From Pseudomonas sp. Tri1 (GTDB taxonomy: Bacteria > Pseudomonadota > Gammaproteobacteria > Pseudomonadales > Pseudomonadaceae), in assembly GCF_017968885.1 (NCBI RefSeq), contig NZ_CP072913.1, positions 682,001 to 746,000 of the forward strand: 64,000 bases of DNA, given 5' to 3'. Of the stretch, positions 57,007 to 64,000 are shown piece after piece. The notes below the pieces were generated by a model. It was not told the origin of the DNA and ran no database searches. It saw nothing but the letters and a program-made list of their open reading frames with translations. Numbering within the stretch: the stretch's first letter is position 1; the number at the start of each line of letters is the position of its first letter. The translations under genes and the position numbers were made by a program.

Positions 57007-58677
57007 TTACAGGTTTATGACCGAATCGGTCGATTCTGATGAAAAGGTGGCACTTTGCTTTGATTGCCGGGCGCTCTGCACCCGGTTGCGTCCGGCGTGC
57101 TTGGCACGGTACAGCGCTTCGTCTGCCTGGCTGGCCATCATCAGGCTGTCGGAGTCGTCGCTCATTTCCACCACACCGGCGCTGAAGGTGCACCACAAGT
57201 CATGGGGCTGGGCCGGGTAATGGATTTCGGCAAAGCGCTGGCGGATTTCATCGAGCACCTTGCAGGCGGCATCGATGTCGGTGTCGGGCATGACGATGGC
57301 GAACTCTTCACCGCCATAGCGGCCAATGAAGTCGGTCTTGCGCAGACGCTGCTTGAGAAACAGCGCCAGGCTCTTGATCACCCTGTCACCCATGGGGTGG
57401 CCATGGCTGTCGTTGACCCGCTTGAAATGGTCGATGTCGAGCATGGCGAAGCTCAGGGGTTTGCCTTCGCGGCGAGCGCGGAAGCTGCAATCTTCGAGCA
57501 ATTGCAGGATGTGGGTGTGGTTATACAGCCCGGTAAGGCTGTCACGCACCATTCGCGCCTTGAGGTTGCGCGCCCGGGCCGCCCGGTTGCGCACTGTGGT
57601 GATCAGGTGTCGGGGCTTGATCGGTTTGGTCAGGAAGTCATCGCCGCCTTCACTCATGGCGTCGAGCTGCTTGTCCAGGTCGTCTTCGGCGGACAGGTAA
57701 ATGATCGGCACACTGACGTAGCGGTCGTTGTGGCGGATGACCTTCGCCAGTTCCGTGCCTGTGCAGGCGGGCATGTACATGTCGAGGATGATCAGGTCGG
57801 GCTGGAAATCCGCCAGTTCGGCCATGGCCTGGATCGGCTCGATCAATGTGCGGGTGACGATGCCGGCGCTGTTGAGCAGGCGTTCGGTGTGCAGGGCCTG
57901 GGCGCGGGAGTCATCGATGATCAACACTTTGTAGGGTTCGTACTGGGCGACGCAGGTCAGCACTTCGATCTTTTCCAGCAGGCTCGAGGCTTCGAGGGTG
58001 CCCGTGAGAAATTCCTGGCCACCAGCGCGCACGGCCGCCAGGCGTGTCGGGGTGTCGGTCTCCAGCAGGCTGAAGAACAACAGCGGCAGTGGCTGTTCCA
58101 GGCCTTCCTGGGCTTCGGCCGCCAGTTTCAGGCCGATGCCGGGGCCGCTGAAGTCCACATCCATGACAATCGCTGCCGGCAGGCGCTCGACCATTGAGGC
58201 GCGGAACGCCGCGACACTGTCCAGGGCCTGGGCGCTGAGGCCGAAGAACTCCAACTGCTTGGCCAGCCGCTCGGCGCGGTCGTGGTCCTGCAGCAGCACG
58301 TAGATAGGTTTGCGCAGCGGCGGCAGGAAGGTTTGTTCGAGCTGGTCGCCATGACGCAGGCCGGTGCGGGACAGGCGCTGCATCAGGCGATTGATTTCGG
58401 TGATCAGCTGGCTGCTCAGGCGCCCGCGATTGGCGTCCACCGCTTGCAGTGATTGGTGGATGCCCTCGGCAAGCTGGGAATGCTCCGGCTGTTCGAAGCG
58501 CTCGGCAAAGCGCAGCAGGCGCAGATTGGCTTCGCTGAGTTCGGACAGATCGGTGCTTGACCATTCTGTGCGTTGCAGGCGCTGCCAAATTTCCAGGATC
58601 TGGCGAGCCTGATGAATTACCCGCTGGGCAAAGTGGTGCTTGAGGCGCTCACGGCTGGGGTCTTCTGGCTCGGTCAT
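57007..58677 (-). CDS. gcbA: Diguanylate cyclase GcbA (REC-REC-GGDEF)
   Basis: A 556-residue response regulator. A helical N-terminal region is followed by a degenerate receiver ([20 protein letters not shown]), a canonical receiver ([19 protein letters not shown] with acceptor Asp in [13 protein letters not shown]) and a GGDEF domain. The active site GGEEF is at residues 455-459, and the inhibitory site RKTD precedes it by five residues, so c-di-GMP synthesis with product inhibition is expected. GcbA promotes early surface attachment in P. fluorescens and matches PA4843. It is 52 bases upstream of ctpL on the same strand. Confidence 0.92.
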   Translation of the reverse strand: MTEPEDPSRERLKHHFAQRVIHQARQILEIWQRLQRTEWSSTDLSELSEANLRLLRFAERFEQPEHSQLAEGIHQSLQAVDANRGRLSSQLITEINRLMQRLSRTGLRHGDQLEQTFLPPLRKPIYVLLQDHDRAERLAKQLEFFGLSAQALDSVAAFRASMVERLPAAIVMDVDFSGPGIGLKLAAEAQEGLEQPLPLLFFSLLETDTPTRLAAVRAGGQEFLTGTLEASSLLEKIEVLTCVAQYEPYKVLIIDDSRAQALHTERLLNSAGIVTRTLIEPIQAMAELADFQPDLIILDMYMPACTGTELAKVIRHNDRYVSVPIIYLSAEDDLDKQLDAMSEGGDDFLTKPIKPRHLITTVRNRAARARNLKARMVRDSLTGLYNHTHILQLLEDCSFRARREGKPLSFAMLDIDHFKRVNDSHGHPMGDRVIKSLALFLKQRLRKTDFIGRYGGEEFAIVMPDTDIDAACKVLDEIRQRFAEIHYPAQPHDLWCTFSAGVVEMSDDSDSLMMASQADEALYRAKHAGRNRVQSARQSKQSATFSSESTDSVINL

Positions 58678-58962
58678 ATCCTGACTACTAGTTAGGGTGC
58701 ATGCTGAGATCGACTGGTGGCTCTATGCTAGCACCTCTTTCCCCAGTCATGAGTGTCATACGTCAATATTATGTCTGGGCGCGAAATTCAGTTTATGACC
58801 CGTCAGTCTCATAGGCCGATGACGACGCTTCCTTTATAGTGGCAGATCGATTGCCCTGTCGTGGCCGGTATGGTTTGCGCCGCATTATCGCGTTTCAAAT
58901 CAGGCACGATGGCGTAGGGTTGTGGTCGAACCGTGAACTCAAGTGATTGAAGGGACATCGCC

Positions 58963-60030
58963 ATGCTGGACTGGAAAAACCGCGCGGGCAGCGCGCCTGA
59001 ACGTGCCGCCGAACCGAAATCGGCCACCCGCAGCTACCTGGGTGGGCTGTTTTTCAGTCGGGCACTGGCCACGCTGGTCGGCCTTTACCTGCTGGTGACC
59101 ATTGCTGTCGGCTGGTACTGGAGCCAGGAACCGGCGCTGTTCCCCGTGCAGCAAAATGCCCAGGCGGCGGCCGAGAAGGACGGTCGGCAAATGGTGGTGG
59201 GCTATACCACCGTCGAAACCCTCAAGACCGTGGCCGGGACCTTGCTGACCAAGCCGGGTGGCTACATTTCCAATGACCGCTTCCCGCCAGGCCTGTGGAT
59301 GGACAACATGCCGAGCTGGGAATACGGCGTACTGGTGCAGGTCCGCGACCTGAGTCGCGCCTTGCGCAAGGACTTTGCCCGTTCCCAGTCCCAGTCCGCC
59401 GAGGATGCTGACCTGGCTAAGGCCGAGCCGCGTTTCAACTTCGATAACCGCAGCTGGGTGCTGCCTTCCAGCGAGTCGGAATACCAGGAAGGCATCAACT
59501 CCCTGAGCCGCTATCAGGCGCGTCTGTCCGACCCAACCCAGAAAAACGCCTTGTTCTACGCTCGCGCCGACAACCTGAACAACTGGCTGGGGGACGTCGG
59601 TACCCGCCTGGGCTCGCTGTCCCAGCGCCTGTCGGCCAGTGTCGGCCGGGTCAAGCTCAACACCTCGCTGAAAACCGAAGTTCCGGTTCCGGGCCAGGTG
59701 CCGCAGGTGGATGAAGAGGTGGTCGAAACCCCATGGATGCAAATCGATAACGTGTTCTACGAAGCGCGTGGCCAGGCCTGGGCGCTGTCGCACTTGCTGC
59801 GCGCCATCGAGGTGGACTTCGCCGATGTACTGGCGAAAAAGAACGCCACGGTCAGCGTGCGGCAGATCATTCGTGAACTGGAGGCCTCCCAGGAGCCCGT
59901 CTGGAGCCCGATGATCCTCAACGGCAGCGGCTTCGGCGTATTGGCGAATCACTCGCTGGTGATGGCCAACTACATCTCCCGCGCGAACGCGGCGGTGATC
60001 GACTTGCGGCAATTGCTGAACCAGGGCTGA
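58963..60030 (+). CDS. DUF2333 family membrane protein
   Basis: A 355-residue protein with one N-terminal membrane helix (ALATLVGLYLLVTIAVGWYW) and a large periplasmic domain typical of DUF2333 (PGGYISNDRFPPGLWMDNMP, WEYGVLVQVRDLSRALRKDF). The role is unknown. It is conserved in pseudomonads beside the NUDIX gene that follows, 4 bases away. AAGGGA precedes the ATG. Confidence 0.92.
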   Translation: MLDWKNRAGSAPERAAEPKSATRSYLGGLFFSRALATLVGLYLLVTIAVGWYWSQEPALFPVQQNAQAAAEKDGRQMVVGYTTVETLKTVAGTLLTKPGGYISNDRFPPGLWMDNMPSWEYGVLVQVRDLSRALRKDFARSQSQSAEDADLAKAEPRFNFDNRSWVLPSSESEYQEGINSLSRYQARLSDPTQKNALFYARADNLNNWLGDVGTRLGSLSQRLSASVGRVKLNTSLKTEVPVPGQVPQVDEEVVETPWMQIDNVFYEARGQAWALSHLLRAIEVDFADVLAKKNATVSVRQIIRELEASQEPVWSPMILNGSGFGVLANHSLVMANYISRANAAVIDLRQLLNQG

Positions 60031-60034
60031 TTCG

Positions 60035-60592
60035 ATGGACGAAAGCAGCCGCGAGGTCGCTCATCGGGCGGCCTCGGATGCCGAGCTGATCGCTTGGGTC
60101 GACGAACACGACAACCCGCTCGGCAGCCTGGTACGTGCCGATCTGCGTGAGCGTGGCCTGATCGGACGCGGTACCTACATCCTGCTGTTCAACTCGGCCG
60201 GTGAGCTGTGCGTTCATCGGCGGACCTTGAGCAAGGCGATCTACCCGGGTTTCTGGGACGTGGCGGCGGGTGGCATGGTCCAGGCGGACGAGACCTACGC
60301 CGAGTCGGCCGCCCGTGAGCTGGCGGAGGAACTGGGCGTGAGTGGTGTCGAACTTATCGCCCATGACCATTTCTACTTCGAAGACACCGGCAGCCGCCTG
60401 TGGTGTTCGGCGTTCTCGGCCGTGTGGGATGGTCCGCTGATCCTGCAACCTGAAGAAGTGCTCGAGGCGCGTTTCCTGCCCGTCGATCAAGTGCTCGATG
60501 AAATCCAGCACAAGCCATACTGCCCGGACTCCCTGGCGGCGCTTGAGCGCTATTTGCGCGCCCATGGCGATGGCGTCGCAAAGAAGCTATAA
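60035..60592 (+). CDS. NUDIX hydrolase
   Basis: A 185-residue protein of the YfcD/IPP-isomerase-like NUDIX group. The Nudix box is GGMVQADETYAESAARELAE followed by ELGV, with the REL-x2-EE metal-binding core. N-terminal LIAWVDEHDNPLGSLVRADL is typical. The substrate is uncertain. Starts 4 bases after the DUF2333 gene. Confidence 0.92.
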   Translation: MDESSREVAHRAASDAELIAWVDEHDNPLGSLVRADLRERGLIGRGTYILLFNSAGELCVHRRTLSKAIYPGFWDVAAGGMVQADETYAESAARELAEELGVSGVELIAHDHFYFEDTGSRLWCSAFSAVWDGPLILQPEEVLEARFLPVDQVLDEIQHKPYCPDSLAALERYLRAHGDGVAKKL

Positions 60593-60762
60593 ATTGGCGC
60601 CGATTGGCCCTTAGCAAGTCGGCTTTTTGCCGTTACACTGCGCGACTTTTCCAAGCTGAATCGCCTCTGCGGTCCAGTAGCGCTGCCCCTGCCTGAGTGG
60701 GGCTTCGCGGTCGAGGTACTGTCTCCCCTCGACCAGTCTTTGTCCTCCCGAGAGGATTGCCG

Positions 60763-61134
60763 GTGGCCAAAAAAGCCGCATCCTTCGCCGCCCTGGGCGG
60801 CCTGGTATTTTCTACCGACGCCGGTCGTCATTGCCCTGATTGCCGTCAACCGGTGGATGCCTGCATCTGCAAACAGACCGCCATCCCTGAAGGTGATGGC
60901 ATCGCTCGCGTGCGCCGCGAAAGCAAAGGCCGCGGTGGCAAGACGGTGACGACGATCACCGGCGTGCCGTTGGCCGAAGACGCGCTCAAGGAACTGGCCA
61001 CCACGTTGAAGAAACGCTGTGGCACCGGTGGCGCGTTGAAAGACGGCATCATCGAGATCCAGGGCGATCACGTCGAGCTGTTGCTGGCGGAACTGACCAA
61101 ACACGGTTTCAAGGCAAAAAAATCCGGCGGCTAG
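60763..61134 (+). CDS. Translation initiation factor Sui1 (YciH)
   Basis: A 123-residue SUI1/eIF1-like protein. CPDCRQPVDACICK is the short Cys-rich N-terminus seen in bacterial YciH, and RRESKGRGGKTVTTITGVPL is the SUI1 core, followed by GALKDGIIEIQGDH. The start is GTG at 60763 with AGAGGA before it. It probably acts in initiation fidelity. It precedes speA, as in PAO1. Confidence 0.92.
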   Translation: MAKKAASFAALGGLVFSTDAGRHCPDCRQPVDACICKQTAIPEGDGIARVRRESKGRGGKTVTTITGVPLAEDALKELATTLKKRCGTGGALKDGIIEIQGDHVELLLAELTKHGFKAKKSGG

Positions 61135-61138
61135 CAGC

Positions 61139-61207
61139 CTCTGTGAAAACCACCCTCGGCCCGATCCGAACCCGATGTTCGAGATCGCCCACATGGTTTT
61201 CACAGAG
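61139..61207. repeat. Inverted repeat between yciH and speA
   Basis: Perfect 14-base arms CTCTGTGAAAACCA and TGGTTTTCACAGAG separated by 41 bases that contain a further short GATC-rich palindrome. It lies directly after the yciH stop, so it may end that transcript or act in the speA leader. It does not resemble the REP units. Confidence 0.6.
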
Positions 61208-61345
61208 CCTGTTCTGAACGGGCTTCTAAACTCAGCGCTGCGAGCAGGGTCTACCTTGCTGACAGACAATCCGTCATTTTCACTCTTTAGACTGCGCCAG
61301 CCTCCGACCGGATGGTGCATTTTGACTTCTTTATAGGGGACTTCG

Positions 61346-63259
61346 ATGTCCGTACGACGCACACGCAAAGACGATGGCAGCCAATGGACAGTTGCGGACA
61401 GCCGCAGTGTTTACGGGATTCGCCATTGGGGGGCCGGGTATTTCGCGATCAATGACGCCGGTCGCGTCGAAGTTCGTCCGAATGGCCCCGACAGCTCGCC
61501 CATCGACCTGTTCGAGCAAGTCGATCAGTTGCGCCAGAGCGGCCTTTCGCTGCCGTTGCTGGTGCGCTTCCCTGACATCCTGCAAGACCGTGTGCGCCAG
61601 CTCACCGGCGCGTTCGACAGCAACATCGCGCGCCTGGAGTACCAGAGCCAGTACACCGCGCTCTATCCGATCAAGGTCAACCAGCAGGAAGCGGTGATCG
61701 AGAACATCATCGCCACCCAGAACGTCTCCATCGGCCTGGAAGCCGGTTCCAAGCCGGAGTTGCTGGCCGTATTGGCCCTGGCGCCGAAGGGCGGGACCAT
61801 CGTCTGCAACGGCTACAAGGACCGTGAGTTCATCCGCCTGGCACTGATGGGCCAGAAGCTGGGGCACAACGTTTTCATCGTCATCGAGAAGGAGTCCGAA
61901 GTCGGCCTGGTGATCGAAGAGGCCGCTGCGCTCAAGGTCAAGCCACAGGTTGGCCTGCGAGTACGCCTGTCATCCCTGGCGTCGAGCAAGTGGGCCGACA
62001 CCGGTGGCGAGAAGTCCAAGTTCGGTTTGTCTGCCGCGCAACTGCTCTCGGTGGTCGAGCGTTTCCGCAGCGCGGGCCTGGACCAGGGCATTCGCCTGCT
62101 GCACTTCCACATGGGTTCGCAAATCGCCAACCTGGCGGACTACCAGCACGGTTTCAAGGAAGCGATCCGTTACTACGGTGAACTGCGCAACCTCGGCCTG
62201 CCGGTGGATCACATCGACGTCGGCGGTGGCCTGGGCGTGGACTACGACGGTACGCATTCGCGCAACGCCAGCTCGATCAACTACGACATGGACGATTACG
62301 CCGGTGTCGTGGTCGGCATGCTCAAGGAGTTCTGCGATGCCCAGAGCCTGCCGCATCCGCACATCTTCTCCGAAAGCGGTCGCTCCCTGACCGCCCACCA
62401 CGCAATGCTGGTGGTGCAGGTGACCGACGTCGAGAAACACCACGACGACGTGCCTGTGATCGACAACAAGCAGGAACTGCCGGAAACCGTGCAATGGCTG
62501 GTGGACCTGCTGGGCCCGACCGACATCGAAATGGTCACCGAAACCTACTGGCGCGCTACCCACTACATGAGCGACGTGGCTGCCCAGTACGCCGACGGCA
62601 AGCTGACCCTGGCCGAAAAAGCCCTGGCCGAGCAGTGCTACTTCGCCGTGTGCCGTCGCTTGCACAACTCGTTGAAAGCCCGTCAGCGTTCCCATCGCCA
62701 GGTATTGGATGAACTCAACGACAAGCTCGCCGACAAGTACATCTGCAACTTCTCGGTGTTCCAGAGCCTGCCGGACACCTGGGCCATCGGCCAGGTGCTG
62801 CCGATCCTGCCGCTGCATCGTCTCGACGAAGAGCCGCTGCGCCGTGCCGTGCTGCAAGACCTGACCTGCGACTCCGACGGCAAGATCAAGCAGTACGTCG
62901 ACGAGCAAAGCATCGAGACCAGCTTGCCGGTCCACTCCCTCAACCCGGGTGAAGATTATCTGCTGGGCATCTTCCTGGTGGGCGCCTATCAGGAAATTCT
63001 CGGCGACATGCACAACCTGTTCGGTGACACCGATTCGGTGAACATCTACCAGAATGCCGACGGCAGCGTGTACCACGCCGGTATCGAAACCCACGACACC
63101 ATCGAAGACATGCTGCGCTACGTGCACCTGTCGCCGGAGGAATTGATGACGCACTACCGCGACAAGTGCGCCAGCGCCCGTATCAGCGCCGCCGAGCGCA
63201 CCCAGTTCCTGGATGCGCTGCGCCTGGGGCTGACTCGCTCGTCCTACCTGTCTTCCTGA
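61346..63259 (+). CDS. speA: Biosynthetic arginine decarboxylase SpeA
   Basis: A 637-residue PLP enzyme converting arginine to agmatine for polyamine synthesis. PLP lysine is K110 in [12 protein letters not shown]. Other marks are [38 protein letters not shown] and [21 protein letters not shown] precedes the ATG at 61346. Length is normal for the family. Confidence 0.98.
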   Translation: MSVRRTRKDDGSQWTVADSRSVYGIRHWGAGYFAINDAGRVEVRPNGPDSSPIDLFEQVDQLRQSGLSLPLLVRFPDILQDRVRQLTGAFDSNIARLEYQSQYTALYPIKVNQQEAVIENIIATQNVSIGLEAGSKPELLAVLALAPKGGTIVCNGYKDREFIRLALMGQKLGHNVFIVIEKESEVGLVIEEAAALKVKPQVGLRVRLSSLASSKWADTGGEKSKFGLSAAQLLSVVERFRSAGLDQGIRLLHFHMGSQIANLADYQHGFKEAIRYYGELRNLGLPVDHIDVGGGLGVDYDGTHSRNASSINYDMDDYAGVVVGMLKEFCDAQSLPHPHIFSESGRSLTAHHAMLVVQVTDVEKHHDDVPVIDNKQELPETVQWLVDLLGPTDIEMVTETYWRATHYMSDVAAQYADGKLTLAEKALAEQCYFAVCRRLHNSLKARQRSHRQVLDELNDKLADKYICNFSVFQSLPDTWAIGQVLPILPLHRLDEEPLRRAVLQDLTCDSDGKIKQYVDEQSIETSLPVHSLNPGEDYLLGIFLVGAYQEILGDMHNLFGDTDSVNIYQNADGSVYHAGIETHDTIEDMLRYVHLSPEELMTHYRDKCASARISAAERTQFLDALRLGLTRSSYLSS

Positions 63260-63271
63260 TAGGCAACTGAA

Positions 63272-63337
63272 CGCCCGCCGGGACTGTCAGAAAATACTCC
63301 GTGTGCTGCGGGTTTTTTCGGATAGTCCCGGAGGGCG
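63272..63337 (+). terminator. Hairpin after speA
   Basis: Arms CGCCCGCCGGGACTGTC and GATAGTCCCGGAGGGCG pair with few mismatches across a 32-base loop. GTTTTC follows the right arm, and a further T run lies inside the loop. It probably ends speA transcription before the VgrG gene. Confidence 0.6.
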
Positions 63338-63493
63338 TTTTCATTTGTGCCACCGTTATTTCCGCATACCGCTGCGTTTAACCGGCAGTGTCCTTATTTC
63401 GTGTAGTCCCTTTCCTAACTTGTACTTGGGCCCTCTACTCGGCCATGGCTCTCAGCGAGAATCCCTGGCCGCCCCTCCTGTAGAGAAACGCCG

Positions 63494-64000
63494 ATGTCCG
63501 ATCCAGCCAGCGAGCCATCATTTCGTCTGGAGATAGCCGGTCTGCCCGAACCCTTTGTCGTCGTGGCCTTCACGGGTAGCGAAGCCATCAGTGAACCCTT
63601 CGTCTATGAGGTGGAGCTGCTGGTCAGCGACACCCGCCTGGACCTGGCGGGGCTGTTGTACCGCAACGTCTGGTTAAGTTTCGGGGCCTCGGGCGCGGGG
63701 ATCCATGGGCAGCTCCACGAGCTCGTGCAGCTCTGTCATGGGGCCGGCTGCCGGGTGCGTATCGGGCCGAAGCTGGCTTGTCTGGCGCAACGTTTCAATC
63801 AACGGGTGTTCAGTGCCCGCTCGGTACCGCAGATCATCCGCCAGGTGCTCAAGGCCCATGGCATCAGCGGTCGCAGCCTGTGTCTGGATTTGAGTGGCGA
63901 TTATCCACCGCAGGATTTCTGTACCCAGTATCGCGAGTCGGACCTGCAGTTTCTTCAGCGGGTGTGCGCCCAGGCGGGCATCCATTTCCATTTCGAGCAG
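63494..64000 (+). CDS. vgrG: VgrG-like type VI secretion spike protein (3' truncated)
   Basis: The first 169 residues are in the window. MSDPASEPSFRLEIAGLPEP is followed by FTGSEAISEPFVYEVELLVS, the N-terminal VgrG/gp27-like domain. Then come FNQRVFSARSVPQIIRQVL and QYRESDLQFLQRVCAQAGIH, the gp27-like core typical of VgrG. VgrG trimerises on the Hcp tube and carries effectors. The linker is shorter than in some VgrGs. The C-terminal needle and any effector or adaptor gene lie beyond the window. Confidence 0.9.
   Translation, partial: MSDPASEPSFRLEIAGLPEPFVVVAFTGSEAISEPFVYEVELLVSDTRLDLAGLLYRNVWLSFGASGAGIHGQLHELVQLCHGAGCRVRIGPKLACLAQRFNQRVFSARSVPQIIRQVLKAHGISGRSLCLDLSGDYPPQDFCTQYRESDLQFLQRVCAQAGIHFHFEQ

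Overview
The window comes from a fluorescent-group Pseudomonas chromosome. The GC content is high. Gene order around retS-purD-purH-fis-dusB-prmA-accCB-aroQ, ctpL, gcbA and speA follows the Pseudomonas core as I remember it from P. aeruginosa PAO1. Ten REP doublets of the Pseudomonas type (arms carrying GTGGGAGCGAGCTTGC-like sequence) lie between genes. No tRNA, rRNA, CRISPR array, transposase or integrase was recognised.

Layout. (1) 1-1161: end of the DnaJ-like co-chaperone cbpA and its modulator cbpM. (2) 1302-11557, minus strand: a urea utilisation block, urtABCDE (urea ABC importer), then ureD, ureA, two GNAT acetyltransferases, ureB and ureC. A good sigma-54 (-24/-12) promoter lies before urtA, and REP doublets sit in five of the gaps. 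ureEFG are not here. (3) 11882-14621: a FecCD-type metal, siderophore or corrinoid ABC importer. (4) 14822-19990: a copper-acquisition group with two Met/Cys/His-containing DUF2946-like proteins, a PCu(A)C copper chaperone, an OprC-like TonB receptor and a PepSY membrane protein. (5) 20237-27990: two divergent cobalamin (corrin ring) operons, cobK-cbiD-cobL and cobG-cobH-cobI-cbiG/cobJ.

(6) 28212-38371: an accessory segment. It holds a 2351-residue lymphostatin (LifA/Efa1)-like toxin with a DxD glycosyltransferase, a C58-like Cys/His/Asp site and a TcdA/TcdB-like hydrophobic region. A marC-family gene follows, then an operon of three short proteins that I do not recognise but that look like divergent paralogues of one another. 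(7) 38409-48115: retS, purD, purH, fis, dusB, a zinc-ribbon membrane protein and prmA, all core genes on the minus strand. (8) 48307-52281: a second large toxin-like protein (1324 aa, dermonecrotic/DUF6543 type). Its C-terminus matches the spacing of the catalytic residues of CheD-type glutamine deamidases. (9) 52357-58677, minus strand: accC, accB, aroQ, the chemoreceptor ctpL and the diguanylate cyclase gcbA. (10) 58963-63259, plus strand: a DUF2333 protein, a NUDIX hydrolase, a SUI1/YciH factor and speA. (11) From 63494 to the window edge: the N-terminus of a VgrG type VI secretion spike.

The core genes serve nitrogen assimilation, purine and fatty acid synthesis, translation quality and sessile/motile switching (RetS, GcbA). 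The accessory genes supply metal uptake, corrin synthesis and host- or competitor-directed toxins. The most novel material is the three-gene paralogue operon at 36117-38371 and the CheD-like domain at the end of the 48307-52281 toxin.
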